Origin: Fasciolopsis buskii
Taxonomy: Eukaryota; Platyhelminthes; Trematoda; Plagiorchiida; Fasciolidae
DNA: 64,000 bases
Direction: 5' to 3'
NCBI GenBank assembly: GCA_008360955.1
Contig: LUCM01000599.1
Coordinates: 16,844 to 80,843, forward strand
In this document: piece after piece, positions 1-13,800 of the stretch
Numbering within the stretch: the first letter of the stretch is position 1
Layout: the number at the start of each line of letters is the position of its first letter
The notes under the pieces: generated by a model
Seen by the model: only the letters and a program-made list of their open reading frames with translations
The model's database searches: none
Told to the model about the DNA's origin: nothing
Made by a program: the position numbers and the translations under genes

Positions 1-1225
1 TTGCCAACAAAATTTGTGAACCTGTTGCGAGCATTGTACTCGCATACCTGTGGTCGCGTCAGGGTATACGGTGAACTGTCATGTTCATTCGAATCGACTA
101 GTGGCGTTCGACAAGGGTGTCTCATCTTTATATTCCTGTTTAACTTCATCATGGACGAGGTGATAGAAGATGCTTTAGGAGGTCTCCGGCATGTAGGAGT
201 TGAATTGGGAAATGGAGGGAAGCTGTGTGACCTAGATCACGCAGACGACGTCGTGTGCCTTTTCGAGTCTGCGTACCTTGCAAAATGGGCATTAGACAGA
301 CTCTCGAGTACTGTATCCCGGTGTGGCCTGTGCTTTGCACCTTCAAAGTTCAAAATGCTGTTGCAAGACTGGACGACAGCAGTGCCGACCTGGGTGCTGA
401 GCGGAGGGGAACTAAGTATGGTAGACCGCTTTAACTACCTCGATAGCTGCATGTCCAACGATGGTAGCTCGGCAGTGGAGGTAAATAGGTGTACATCCAA
501 GGCTCGGGCAGCTTATGCTGGACTGAAGGACTTGTGGCGTCTGTCTGATATATCACTGAAGTTGAAAAGTCGTGTTTACTGTACTGCAATGCGTTCGATT
601 CTGTTGTACGATTGCGAGACATGGAGTCTGCGTGTGGGAGATGTCCGTCGGCTGGAAGTTTTCGACCACCAGTGACCGCATAGTATGGCTAGGATTGAAT
701 GGAGTGTCTGGGTGAGTAATGTACGGGTCAGGAATCTAGTACTAGGTACTGGCTCTCAGAATACTTTGTTTTAGCGTATGAAACTTAGTAGACTATGTTG
801 GTTGGGTCACGTGTTGCGCATGGCGAACATTCGTCTGCCATACCGCGCCCCATTTTTGTTCCTCCCAAGGATGACGTGGCAACGTGGAATGAGAAAATGT
901 ACAGCGAACTTAGATAAAGTAGGTGTCTCACGTCTTCTTCGTTGGGGTCCAAGATACCCGTCAGCTAGCTGACTGGAGACACTGACAGTGAACCGTAAAC
1001 AGTGGCGATCGTGTTTTCATTTTCTACCGAATCAGAATATTTGTACAAATAGACTGTATTCCTTGTGTTGGCTGCAGCAGCACCTTATCTTTTCCCCCCT
1101 GTTTAGATCCGTTCCCTTTTCCACTTGGATATTCACTCTTTTTATAGAAACGTGTGACTCTTCGGAAAAGTCCGCAGTAAGTGAAGCTTGCCTTGTTGTT
1201 TAACGCTGAATGATGATGATGATCT
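1..1225 (+). mobile_element. decayed LINE (non-LTR retrotransposon), RT and C-terminal region to 3' end, cut by window edge
   Basis: Frame 1 reads through to a terminal TAA at 1201-1203 with three premature stops (673, 772, 970) and no frameshift seen. Reverse-transcriptase motifs include GVRQGC (residues 36-41) and the catalytic block as DHADDVV in place of the usual YADD. Downstream come the family blocks YDCETWSLR, LCWLGHVLRM and WRSCFHFLP. The body ends in a (TGA)n-like tail, ATGATGATGATGAT, at about 1210-1223. A very short 3' UTR with a simple-repeat tail suggests the RTE group, related to schistosome SR2, but the clade is inferred. The stops show the copy is dead. Confidence 0.85.
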
Positions 1226-4200
1226 AGTAGCATTGAGCCACAAATTTGGCGTAACCTCACCTTTCAAAGTATTAATGCCTAATAGGAACCAGAAACTACT
1301 GACATTCAGTGGGGTTACGTTTGTCAGCATGCATCAGTCAGTGATTTGCACACAGAAACAATTGATCCTGCGTATTGGTATACTTCGGCGGTAGCCTGTA
1401 TGACGTTATTCCACCCGTCACTACATCTCGCCCAACCCGCTATGTTCTTCCCAAACCGATGTGTAGAAACTGTAATTTTCTACGTTTGCAGTTGAAAAGA
1501 GTAAGCGAAATACTTATTTATCATGATATATGTCTGCTTTCTGCTTTTAAAAATTGGTTAAAAAGGACTCAATGCTTTAAATAAACATATGGAAAGGCAA
1601 CAACATCAGAAATTGTAAAAGGTAGTGAGCTAAGGCCGCATTAGTAAGAAACCTTTCAGTTTGTTAGATTTCGGTGTGATAATGGTTTGCAGAGGCGGTG
1701 GTTACAAAGCAAACTACCGAGTATCACTATGAAAGTAACCAAAATTAATATTAATTTGGGGACGATATACAAACCACTGTACGATTGTTTACAACTAAGG
1801 GTTGCTTCGAGACTACTGAAGTTACCCAGTCATGCCAGCTACAGTTTCCTGTTGTTTTCAGGATAACTGCAGGCAGCGGTATCTAAAATCCTCACTTTGG
1901 AGCAAGTTAATACGGGATCAATTAAACCACAACCAGTTTACAATAAGTGCAGCCGTAATGTTGCAGGTAATAAATAGGCCAATGGAGTCTGTTAAGGATT
2001 ACTTTCAAAGATTTCACTCACCGGGAAGAAATTTCAAAGCATATAGGTTTTTCCTTTTCGACTGATTTTATTATGAATGACGAAGACGAAACAAATTGTC
2101 ACCTTTTCATCGAACCGCGACTTGCTTTGGCTTAAAACCCAGACTGACAAATAACTATTGCCTTAGTTTAGCGCCGCTAAAGCTTATAGATATAAAGACC
2201 GATACTCTGATAGTAATAACTGACAGTGAGTTACGCAACTAGCTAAACAACAACAGGTCTTTTGAGTTTCCCCCTAATGAAGAAGTATAAACCAAAAAAT
2301 GAAAACATTATTGCGTGTGTGGTATTTTGCAGTGACAAAAAACGCTGTGCTGAAGACAATCAGACCTTATCAACCTGCCTGAAGCACCACACCCGGAAAG
2401 CAAAAATACGAAAGAAATTGTCTCACCCAGCATAAAATTTACTTTTGTTTCTTCGGCTGTATAATACGTTAATCGATTCTTCCTATGAATAAGGAAATCA
2501 TTAGTTAGTCTACTAAATTACTGATTTTAAAGTACAACATATGACTGTTTATTACAAAGGAAATTTTGAATTGCCCTGAAACAGTTTTTAACATGGAAAT
2601 TGCCGAGAAAGAACAATATCTTCTTAAAATGCATTCTAAATGCTTTTTTACTAAGGTCACAAGACAGAAACTTTGCTAGCCAACAAATTGGCAATAACAA
2701 AATAATCGCACTGATACCTGTTGTGCAAATTTGATAACCAAATCTTGTATGGCTGTAAAACAGTATGCAAAATAGATTGAAAAAATGTTTCACGAGAATA
2801 CTTGAATACCAAATGCGAGATCAGTTTGGTGATAGTAATTAAAATATAGAGCGTTTATGGTTTTTTGTGGAGCCACGTTGTTCAGACATGTTTGTATAGC
2901 AGCAGCAACAGCAACGACGTAAAAATCCGGAAGATATACTTGAGTTTATAATCGTCATTTAAAACTTGTGAGTAATCTCCTTGTATATAATTGATTTCGA
3001 GATCACCCCGTACTGTGACAGTCTTTATCAAGTGAAACATTTGCACTTACCTTTAATCATGTTGAGTTTTATGGACGGTTGTTTTGCTGCTGATCAACAA
3101 CGGTTTCATGATAAGTTGATCGATAATGGGGAAATCGAATAATTGCTTATTCCGGGGATGGAACTCCGGATCAAAAACCTCAAATGGATTTTCAGTTCTT
3201 TATAACAGCTATGTACGTGTCCTGCCTAAAGGCAGAGACTGCTCAGCGTTGCACTAATTGTAGTAAGTTACTCCAGATCACATCACAGTGTGATCAAATG
3301 AAATATTACTACGGCACAATGCAGATTTTTAGATAGATTATCAAATCATTTTAAGGGTAGATTTAGTTACTAATTGTTCAGGTCACTTATATTCCACAAA
3401 CCATTGTTGCCACCCCATATACTGTTGACAGAAGAGAAAGCTAAAAGCTAATTTATACGTAAACTCAAAAAACTAATGATGTTACCAGTCGGAGCGCAAA
3501 TGTTGTAATCATTACTATCATTGGAATAAATCGCAACTCACCAAACGAACGTAAGGTACGGCGCGCAATCACATCGTTAAAATACTAGCAATTGTCGGTG
3601 CTAAGACTTCAGCTATCTCTAAGGTTGTCACGGCGAGCATTTCAAGCCGGCAAGTTGGGGTCTGGGATGGCATATCTACCACGTAAGCTGACGTACTGAT
3701 TGACCTACTTGAAATGGGTTGTTGGTTTTTATCTTCGAGTCATCGGTCAAGGTCAATGGAGGTCAAGAGCGTTAAACGTCACACTTACAAAACATAAAGC
3801 TTCTCTGTCCGAATGAATAAACTTATTGGGTATTTCAGTATACTTTTCAGGCAGTACAATGTCACACTTATAGCATGAAAAATAATAGTTATTCTCAGGC
3901 AAGTGAATATATCAATATGAGAAGGTAATCACTTGATATTAGCTAAGTTTTAGCCAGTGCTTTGAGGCCTCAACATTTAACCGGGTTTAGTCTTACGAAT
4001 CTTAGTGTTTACAACCGCATTTTTCACGCATGTTGGATGTCCAGAAAACAGATTCCTTCTCTTTGGAAAGCAAAACAGTGGCACAGTAGAACGTTGTAGT
4101 GATGTCACCTGAGCTATTTAGACGGCTAGATAAGTGGATATGACAAATACTTTATTTTCGTATGGTAAATCATTTACTCCTTGCTGTTATCCGCGCGACT

Positions 4201-4716
4201 CAGTTGAATGCAAGCATATTACACCGTCGAACGATTGCAGTGTTATATAGCACAAATTTTCTTCGTGAGGGCCACTAATACGAAAAGTGTCTCTGCACGA
4301 AGATAGCTCGATGAATAGAACTTGGACATATGGTAAACATTGAACTGGTTGTTTTCAGGTGGATAACTTATCAACATTTTTGCACAAAGGGCGACAGCTC
4401 AAATCCCCCAGCTCCCGGTCATTTATTTGTGGGCCTTCCACGGCCATGCCTCTTTCGTTATAGGCTTTTTGTGCGGAACTAAAATGCTGTCATTATTACT
4501 AATGCTAATAATCTTATCTTTAATCTTTAAATGAGTTTTAAGTAAAGCTGAGTGAGGTACAACCTTGTTCGATTGCTGTGAACACTAAAAAAGTAAGGAA
4601 ATTGTCATACTAGCCCAAAACTGCATTTAAATGTTTCGTAACCCTAGAAATTTGCCTGTACAATCTAACTGAGTGTTATTTCAAATATGGATGATTGTTT
4701 GACTTATTTTCTTCAG
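1226..4716. other. 3.5 kb upstream of FAK without a recognised gene
   Basis: Only short open frames without family similarity occur here (for example 1832-2065 on + and 2527-2793 on -). The stretch is AT-rich, with no CpG-rich block, TATA box or clear repeat copy noticed. It may hold the FAK promoter or a non-coding first exon, but no specific element can be supported. Confidence 0.5.
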
Positions 4717-4805
4717 GGGAATGTTTATTTGTCGGTGCATGCTGTTCTGACTGATCAGACCAAACTACGGTGCACTTGTGATTAGTGACCAGCGTATAAC
4801 AACAA
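4717..4805 (+). other. probable 5' UTR with upstream 3' splice site
   Basis: A pyrimidine-rich tract ends in TTTTCTTCAG at 4707-4716, a strong 3' splice site. The 89 bases after it run to the proposed start codon at 4806. The last in-frame triplets before the ATG are TAA CAA CAA, so translation cannot begin further upstream in this frame. The segment is read as 5' UTR, joined either to an upstream non-coding exon or to a trans-spliced leader, which flatworms use on many mRNAs. No leader gene or TATA box was recognised. Confidence 0.45.
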
Positions 4806-4889
4806 ATGGGTGAGGCAGAAGACGTGTTAACAATTTGCACCAGTTTGGGATACGCCAAAGTAATGTGCGCGGCTGATACGACCGTGAAG
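4806..4889 (+). CDS. PTK2: FAK homologue exon 1 (start codon, first part of FERM F1)
   Basis: This exon encodes 28 residues beginning MGEAEDVLTI. The ATG has A at -3 and G at +4, a good initiation context, with an in-frame TAA nine bases upstream. The segment LGYAKVMCAADTTVK aligns with the start of the F1 ubiquitin-like lobe. Vertebrate FAK carries roughly 35-40 more residues before this point, so the fluke-type protein would have a short N-terminus. The exon ends AAG|GTGAGT, a consensus donor, in phase 0. It could instead be an internal exon opening at one of the AGs inside this stretch, but the ATG with its upstream stop is the simplest reading. Confidence 0.7.
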
Positions 4890-7800
4890 GTGAGTAATAA
4901 AATGAACTAGTTTTAAGATGCGTATTTCTAATATTCCTAAATTTTCTAGGAGTTAATCGGGATGGCAATGCGTACTGTTAGCCTGATGAGTTCATCACAA
5001 TTGTACGGCCTGCAAACTCCACGCGAAGATCACAATCTAAACTCATTTCGACACATATTGTGCCGCAATTTGACATGGGCCGAGATCAAAAAGTTGTTTC
5101 ATCCGACCGAACTCACCTTAGCCATTTGCCTTTTTCCGACCAAATTTGAAGAGGCCGCGCGGAATGACCGATCCACACTGTTCTATCTCCATCAGCAAGT
5201 AAATTACTCAGTTTCAATTTGACTGACGCTTGTTGCTGCTTGCGCTTTTTTGTTTTAGGCTAAAGAAATTTACCACGCGCACTTCAACGAAATCACCGAT
5301 GTGGCAATGGCATTCGAAATCGGTTGTCTTGATATCAGGTATACGACTGCGGAAACTGTCGGATAATTCGTATATTCACTTTTTCGCATTCTTCCGTTCC
5401 AGGAGCTTTGCTTCTTCATCCGATCCGTGTACGAAGGACCTTCTGGACGTGCTTGACAAGGGAAGAGGTCTGAATTCGTTTTTTCCACCATGCGTCTTGC
5501 AAACTTACAAGGTGAGTCAAAATCCATAAGGACAAAAGTGCGCTATTGTAAACCTGAATGCTTTCACCAAACTCTTGAATAAAATAGGGGAGTTCGAAAT
5601 GTCCTTTTGTGCAGTCCTAACAAAAATGTAAAGTAGAAGCAAAAGTCAAAGCAGGTGACATACATTTTTGCATCAAACTATCTTCTGTTTTTGTCTAAGT
5701 AGAGGAAGTAAATTCCAGTTCAACAAAGCCCGTCTACGAACATCTTTCGCCTAGATGTAAATCAAACAATTTTGACATTAATGAAAAGACAAGAGTCCCT
5801 GCATTTTTCCTAATCACTAAACATTGTTACCATCTTCGCTTTTGCATCATAGGAGCGCTACTCAAGAGGAACATTCCCCTTGGTGAGGGAGGGAGTAAAA
5901 GAGATTATGTTCAGCCTGGGTTAATTGGCTAGGAGCTTTGACGTTAACACGCTGGGAAGTAGGAAGAAGTAACGGGTTAATGAGTGTTTAATTTTTGTTT
6001 GTTGCATCTATGATCCCAACTCCTCTAGGGTCCGATTTCGGTAGCCATCTAGCTCCATGGTCCATTTAACCATGACCAACCGAGTTGATGTTATGGTCGA
6101 CTTCCTGAGCAGCCTGTTTTACATGCCCAGATTAATCACTCGACAAGGTTTTCTGTACAATATCTCTACAAAGTAATGCGTGTAGTTGCTTTTTATCTTA
6201 ATTGTTTTTGGCTGAAATGCGACATTTATGTAAATGAGAATCTATGCAGAACAACACAGAATACAATACAAAATTTCTTCATTTACAAAGCAATTTAGTT
6301 CAGCAAGTTTTTCGAACACAACATTGACAGTGACAAAAAACTAAGTCATATTACTTAATCTTCTTATTTTTGTGTATGCTCCGGGTCACGTGAACCGAAA
6401 GCACAAGAATATAAAGCTAAATACTCATGGTTGCTTCGGTTTGCTGAAAATTGCCAACGCTGACCCCGATCATGAACAAGGCAAACTTCGGACGATAGTC
6501 CACATCGGACCTTGTACGTAGTCTCAAGGTTCTCGGTGTAATTGTATTACCCTATTGCAAGGCTGGTCATCGACGGTCATTTCTTTCAAGTTGATCCAGT
6601 GTAATTACTTTCTGGGGATCAGAGAGCCCAGTGGGGATGTAGAACCATTATTGTAATCTGGTGCTAATATTCCCCCAAGTGAGTTGAACTGATCTAATCA
6701 GTCTCCTTCACGAATGATTTACGAGCTGTAAAATATTCTTGCTATTCTATCTTTTCGTGGGCTACTTTAAGTAAGGAGAGATAAAGTTTGCAAAATCATT
6801 CTTCTCCTTTCACGGTATTTTCCTTTTTCGAGGATAGGTAGACAAAAATGGTGTTTCCCATTACCTACTCTTATATGTCGTTCCGTTCATTATTTTTGAG
6901 GAGGGAACAGATTTGTAGCCTAGCCTCGCTGATTCAAAGTCAGAGACAAATACGGTACTGCGCACTGATATACGAAATAAGAACAACTTATGATAAAAAT
7001 AACTGATGGGCCTTTTGGTCATTCTGTAATCGAATGATGAGATTAACGATCCATAAACTGTTCAAAAACGTACAATGCAAAAAATCTAAGCAACTGTTAA
7101 TGTTCGAACGGAATGCTTTAGAAGCTGACTCGAAATCAAATAGGTTCCCTAACTTACATGAGCAAAACATCTTCGAATTCGCGCTTGTTCTCCCACATGC
7201 CGGTTGCCGACCAGATACGAATTTCTAATACCAGCAGTTTGTTGGACATATTCATTTGACTTCGGAAAGTTCTAAATAATTGTTGAAAGTCAACCAGTTT
7301 TGAAAAAACTAATATGCAGTTCAAATGTCTGCAGACCTGCAAGGAAACAAATTGCATGTGTATCGATTTGTCCCATCTGGATTGTAGGGTAGGTTAGTTT
7401 AGCAGTCAGACAAAAAACGAAAATAACTTCGACAAGTTCGATTATGCGGGTTATTCCTCGTCCCCCTATTGGACCTTAGTTTGTAATGCCCTCTTTATTA
7501 GCTTTGTTACAAGCTGCAACGCAACTACAAGCTGTTTTTCGTTGACGTTACTTGAGGCGCAGCCTAAAATTGGTGACTAAACGCACTAAAGCCAAGAAGA
7601 GCTGAGGACCACCGGACACCATTTTGTTATTCAGTTTACTCAGTATGTCTCCTGAGAATAACATTCTGCGTAATTCTACAGAATATCGCGAGCTGAACAT
7701 CTGTAATTCGGTTCATCGCATTCAGTAATACAAAATTAGGTGTGAATGAACGTCATTGGGGTGGGATGGAGGCAACCGAATTCTCATTCGACGGTAAGTC

Positions 7801-10800
7801 GATGTCCACAAATTACACATCATAGAGATGAAGGCCTCATGAACATTCAGGCGTGCATAGCTTTTCCCTCTTCGCCAACATTGGCTTAGCGATAACCTGA
7901 GTTAACGTGTAGTCCCTTAGGAACGTACCTGTGTACTCAGTACCGTTGGGGCTTTTTCGTTTGAGGATGGGTCTTCAGCTTATGGATAATCAAGCACAGA
8001 TCATTGGCGATCAGAGTTACTCCAGTTGAGCCTTTACAATATTGTGCAGAGTATTCGAACCTTGCTAGCCGTAGCCTGGGGTAGTAGGTGATCCAATCAA
8101 TTCGGCGCATCTGTCACCGCATTTCGAACATCGTCCAACCCAGAAATGTGAATCCTAATTGCCCTGGCCTGACCCACCCAGTTAGTGATGCGCCAGGTTG
8201 TGACCGCCTATAGATGCCCCAGTTCCGTGGAAGTACCTCCAAGAGTTGAGTTGTTCTTGGGGACCAATAAAATGAAAGGTATTCCAAGGACATGGTAGTC
8301 TGACTCAACAGCACTACCGTCAGACACCGCTTTCACCACTTTGCTATCCTGCTTATTGACAGGCTGACGGTAACAGTCAGTCACCACGTGATTGGGACGT
8401 CAACCGTAAATTTAGCGACGAAATTTGTTCGCTGCCTCCCTCTCACTTTAAAAAACAGTTACTTTTTGTTGTACTGGATAAATCAAGTAAATAACTAACT
8501 TCAAAAACGCATTGCTTTGCCACCAAATTTATATGATGGTCTAGAAGTATTTATAGTTCAACAGCTTTCTATGCTGGCTTGATCTGCGTGCACATATGCT
8601 TGTGTAGTTTTCTTTAAGTATGGACTGGTGTTTGCATATATGTGGATGTGGACGGTCGGTTTTGGCCTATGGCGGCCAGTCGAAGAAATGTTTCTGGGCA
8701 ACAGTAACCCAGTGGTTCATGAATTCAAACCTACAGACGAAATGTTTAACTGTATTGTCTTGTGTTGCTCTGTTTCTGTTCACGGATATGATATCATGTT
8801 GACTTATCAACGGTGGCGAACAGCGTATCTTATACTTGCATTCACGCATTCATGCACAGCGGTCATGTATCCTATTCAGATGTTCTATCAGAAGCTAATG
8901 TGATCATCCAGATCCGTTTTGATCGATCGTGAAACCCTTGGTGAAGTATCCTGAAGGGCTGATTGCGAAATAAACTCCAGAATCAGGGTAAACCAACGTA
9001 GTTTAGTGTCATACCGGCCACTGTGAAGGAGGTATTTTGGCCTAACCGAATCGGGAGATTTCCTCGCACAAATACATGATTAACGCCACGTAAAACTGTT
9101 TGAGAAGGAGACAACAAATCGTCTGAACGACTAGACAAATGCGGAGTTGTTAGATGCAGGAGCTTTTTGTTTATTTTCTGTAGTTACCCAAGGTAAAGCT
9201 TTGAATGGACTTTTTAGTCTTCTATTAGCGAAAGTGGCCTTCTTCGTACCGCTTGTCGGTTAACCCATCCAGTTATATTTCATTAGTTCAACCTAACTGA
9301 TTATTCGATATTATTCGGACAAACCTTAATGGCATTGGACTAATCATGAAAAACCGCCAGAGCGCAGATATCGTGATCTACTGATGCCAAATACCAAGTG
9401 TAATTTTCCCTTCTATCTGGTCGGCAGGAAGCTACAAATCTTAGATCATTTGATGGGATATTGCTGTGTGGTTTCAAGTTGAGTTGTTTATTTTTACCAT
9501 TTGGGCAGTCTCTGCACCTGTAGAAGCACACGTGGAGTTTTGAGGATTGCAAGTGTTAGTCTTTCCGAGATTTTTGGCTCGTCATCTTTTCAAGAGATTT
9601 TCAGCTTTGTCGAAAACCTGAGCCTACTGGGAATAAGCGGCCCGAGTCCCGTGGTAGAGAATATTGAAGACGGAAGATCGCATACCGGAGAGTCGGTTTT
9701 CGTCACAGATGTGGTGGGCTGTGTATGCTGTGCATGACGCGCTGACTAAAGTTTACTTTGTCGATTTGCTCCAAAGAACTTTTTGCACGACGGAATTCAG
9801 TTGAATTTCTATAAGTAGAACAAAGTCCCGGCACTCTTCTGTTAGCGCCACATAGTACCTACAGTGAAGTTGATCCACTTTTTCAATCTCTACAGACAAA
9901 TAAATGTGCCGACATGCACTTGGATTCACGCCAGGTGAACAGGAATAATAATCCATGCAACGAGGAAAAGGAAATATTGAGTTTTTACAACAAATTTGTC
10001 CTCGTCGAACGTCTACTTTGTTTTGCACCACTAACCATTTAGGAAATTTGTTGAGAAAACCCACCGGTAACAAGGCTATTCTCACCAGTTTGGACTAAAG
10101 TGGAATTCGCATAAACGTCTTGAATGTTTTTCCAGTCCTTCCAGTTCACCTCTCCTCACATTGATCTTGCTACAATGAATTGCAGATTCTTATGCGCAGT
10201 TTTTACACGTGTTTGTGCGTAAGATGTACATCTTACATTAGCTAGTGTGCCGGATAACTGTTAATTCGTTTTTTTTAATTGTGGAAACGCACACGGTTTC
10301 CAAAATTACAAAACGGAGGATGCAAATTCACTCGTCAAGGCCTCCTTACAGAATTACGATATTGTTTATTCGTACTTGTCAGTGCCCGTTATATGAGCAA
10401 CTGACAGCAGATCAACGGTTTCCAGTCGCGCATCGTCCTTAACGTTTGACTTTCTTTACGACGAATTCCTGTCAATGAAAATATTTGGAATCTCGCTTAG
10501 CTGTACCCACAAGATATGACAGGAACCAACGCACCCACTGCAAGCTGACTTATTTCCATGTCGTTCTCACTCACTCACTCACTCATTCACTTACTCACTC
10601 ACTCATTAACTCATTCATTCACTCGCTCACCCTATCTGATTTCTTGCATCCATCTTCAAGCAATAACATGAAAGGACTCTTCATCGGTCCATCTGGCCCC
10701 GAGTATTGGTCGATAAAAGTACAATGAGAACAATATTGCCGTCCAGCTTAGTCAGTAGTGTCCTTTTTTCAACCAGGGTCACTTACCTCTGGTACCTGGT

Positions 10801-13800
10801 GTTACATATTTTGTTTTTTGCCATCCTGATCGGAGCAGTTGACCAAGTTATAGACAGATTCCCCTCGGTGGCCATGCAAATACAAGCTGGTGCAAAGGTT
10901 TCCGGAGTCGAATACGAATCCAACACTTCAGAAACATTGAAGTACAGTCTGCTTGAGCATTGCTTGAATATTCGAAGGTTTATGACATCCAAAGAGAACT
11001 AATTAGATCGATGGTCTCAAAGGCAGAATACGAGTCCTGTGGTGTGCTCTATTCCCCTGTAAAAATAACGAATGGTTGCATTTAGCATTATTGCATTTGT
11101 ACAGTCACGGTGATCTAAGATAACTTTACAGCTGGTGTGCCATATTACAACGTCAGCAACTTCCGATGAGAAACCCAACTTTGGTTATATTCTTCACAAT
11201 TCCAAATTCCCCGCGTTTTATGGCATTGGTTTGTATTTTTCCATGGCCTGTGTAACGCATGAATGTAATGAAAGAGGTGTGCTCCATAAACATTATGGGC
11301 CACTATAATAGAGGGAGGGAGAACCGGAAGCCGTGACCCTGAGAACTGGAGTGGCAAAGTACCACATATAGCCCCACTAAGTTAGGTGTGATAGCCAATT
11401 GATCGACTGTGAACTGCCAACCACCACACAACACAAAAGTGGTCGGCGAACCTGGGATTCGAACCTCTGACCTTTATTGTGGGATAGCAAACATTGTCTA
11501 CTTAACCACCGCCGGGTATTCCTGTTTCTTTATATGATTTTGGGGCTGATTTGTCTGGCAAAAGAGATTTGCTGATGACCCTTGTAAGTAGAAAAATGGA
11601 CCGGAAAATGATAAATAAAAATTATCTGAGGACATGAAACACTAAAGAAAATAGCGTTACACGCCTAGGTTGAAATGTAACTAAAGAATCAGTAAAGCAA
11701 TTGGTGTATGTTTGGATGTACATCGAGGGCACATTTGACCTCACTTACCGTTCGAACGGGCAAAATCTCCTGAATCAGTTGATGCCGGTTGTTCAGTCTG
11801 TGAATGACTGCCTTTTTTGTGTCTCACGCATGAAACTGAAATAGATTTGATAACATGGACTGGTTCAATCGATTAGCCATGCTCAGTAAGATGATGAGAG
11901 AAAGGAAATGAAAATACACGAATTTTATTGTTTCAAGGAGAAAAGCGAATTTACAGATTCCTCTTAATATCTTTGCAACCTATGATGATTAAAATAGAAT
12001 CTCAAACTGTCACAAAATTGCAGGTGTTTCTTCAGCATTGATTTTTAGTTTTTGTCAACTGGCACTTGTGTTATAGTTGACCATTACTGACCAGGTAATC
12101 ACTTGGCATATTATAATCGATATATATATATACCTAAATATGCTGGAATAGGGGAGTCGTAGCCAATTTGGAATGGACTTAAAAACTAATTTGTCCGCGT
12201 CACCCAACCGATAATATTGTAACGCCTTCTCGAAATAGCTGTGAAATTTAGTACGGCGCACCGGTTTTGCTAGATTTCCTTCCGAAAGATAGTTTTAAAT
12301 GACGATTCGGACTACAGTCCTAGAATTTCGCTAATCAGAGTAAGTCAAATAGTGTTGTGAACCATCATCTAGGATAGGCTCAGCGTCAGAACTGAATGAT
12401 TTGCCAATAATGAAGAAAAAATTAGTTGCTTCAGATAATACACGGAGTAGTTTTCACCATTTTGTTCGAGAAGGTTATGTTTGTACACAATCTGCTACCT
12501 ATCTGACTTAATACATCTGTACATCTTGTGCTGGGTAGGCGAGTTAATTGCAAAAATGAAATGTGAAATATGATTGCCATTTAGAAATGATTAGTGGCAA
12601 GTTTGTTGTTGTTGTCTGTATGTGCCAATTTTCAGTCCCGTTCATTCCTATTCAGTACTCGTCCATTCCCAACTGCTGCAGCAGGAACAAGCTGGTACAA
12701 ATCTGATTTTTCTGTGCGAAACCTATCGTATTCAAAATAATCAACGTATTAATATCCTGTTCCGTATGAGTGCCATTAGTTTCATCATACCTCGAGCCGT
12801 CGCATTGTTGATGCAATTCTTCTGCTGGCTTAAAAACTCGCGTGTTGCGAGTCTATCATAAAACCCAAACACCTCGCGCTGACCGATTCACTTGCTGTTG
12901 GATCAGTCGGTGCGCGTCTCTGCATTCCCACTGTACAATCACGACCTGATGTCAACCGGTAGTCAATGAGCTAGGGTGTTATCGTTTTGGCCATACTATC
13001 TAGAAGTGACATAGATAAGACATGATCAGTCTGTACCTGCTCATGTGTATGGGTTCGCAAATTGCCATTTATACCACTAGACAACCTCTGGCAACCAGTG
13101 GAATGATCCGGCTTTTCTAGCTCTTCCAGTCGATACTTCCCCATTATCGAATATCCTATGTGAGTTTGGTACTATCCCGCTGGCTCAAATCAAGGTGAAA
13201 ATAAATTAAAAAATTCTAACCAGAACCTCTGACCACATGACGTAGCCTATACTGCAGTAAGTCTCGCAACCCACTGGCGGCTGGTGGTCTCATATGCCCT
13301 CCGAGTAAGACCAGACGTCCCGAGAGGCCAGTACACTTACACGACAGATTCCGGTAAGCATAATGCTGTGTGGTTCGTACGCCGCATGCGGTTGGTTTGG
13401 AATCAATGAGCCCAGTGGACAGCATCGGCTGCTACCCGAAGTCCTTGCAGTTTGGTGACAACTCCTTCAAGACACGTCACGGGACTTCCTCAGCTGAGAC
13501 TGTCTGAAAGCCCAGAGCATTTGGAGAGGTGTTCAGAGCGAGTGGCCATTTCAAAATCCGAAAACCTTTGACTTTATTGAAGCATTTTGAGGTATTTGCC
13601 CCCCCCCCCGGGAACAGTGTAACGATGCAATTTCTGCATATTCTCAGTTTGTTTAAAACTCATTTCCATCAGGAGTGCCAAAAATTGCATCTTGACTGAT
13701 CCACGGGTTTGTTAATAATACCCACCTTGCCGCTGATGGTTCCAACAACTTAGATGCCTTTTAATGTATACGGTCTCCCGATCGAATCGTCCTGCTGTTT

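Noticed and set aside
10565..10631. CRISPR-like array of short repeats
   Set aside because: It is a simple tetranucleotide microsatellite without spacers, in an animal genome.
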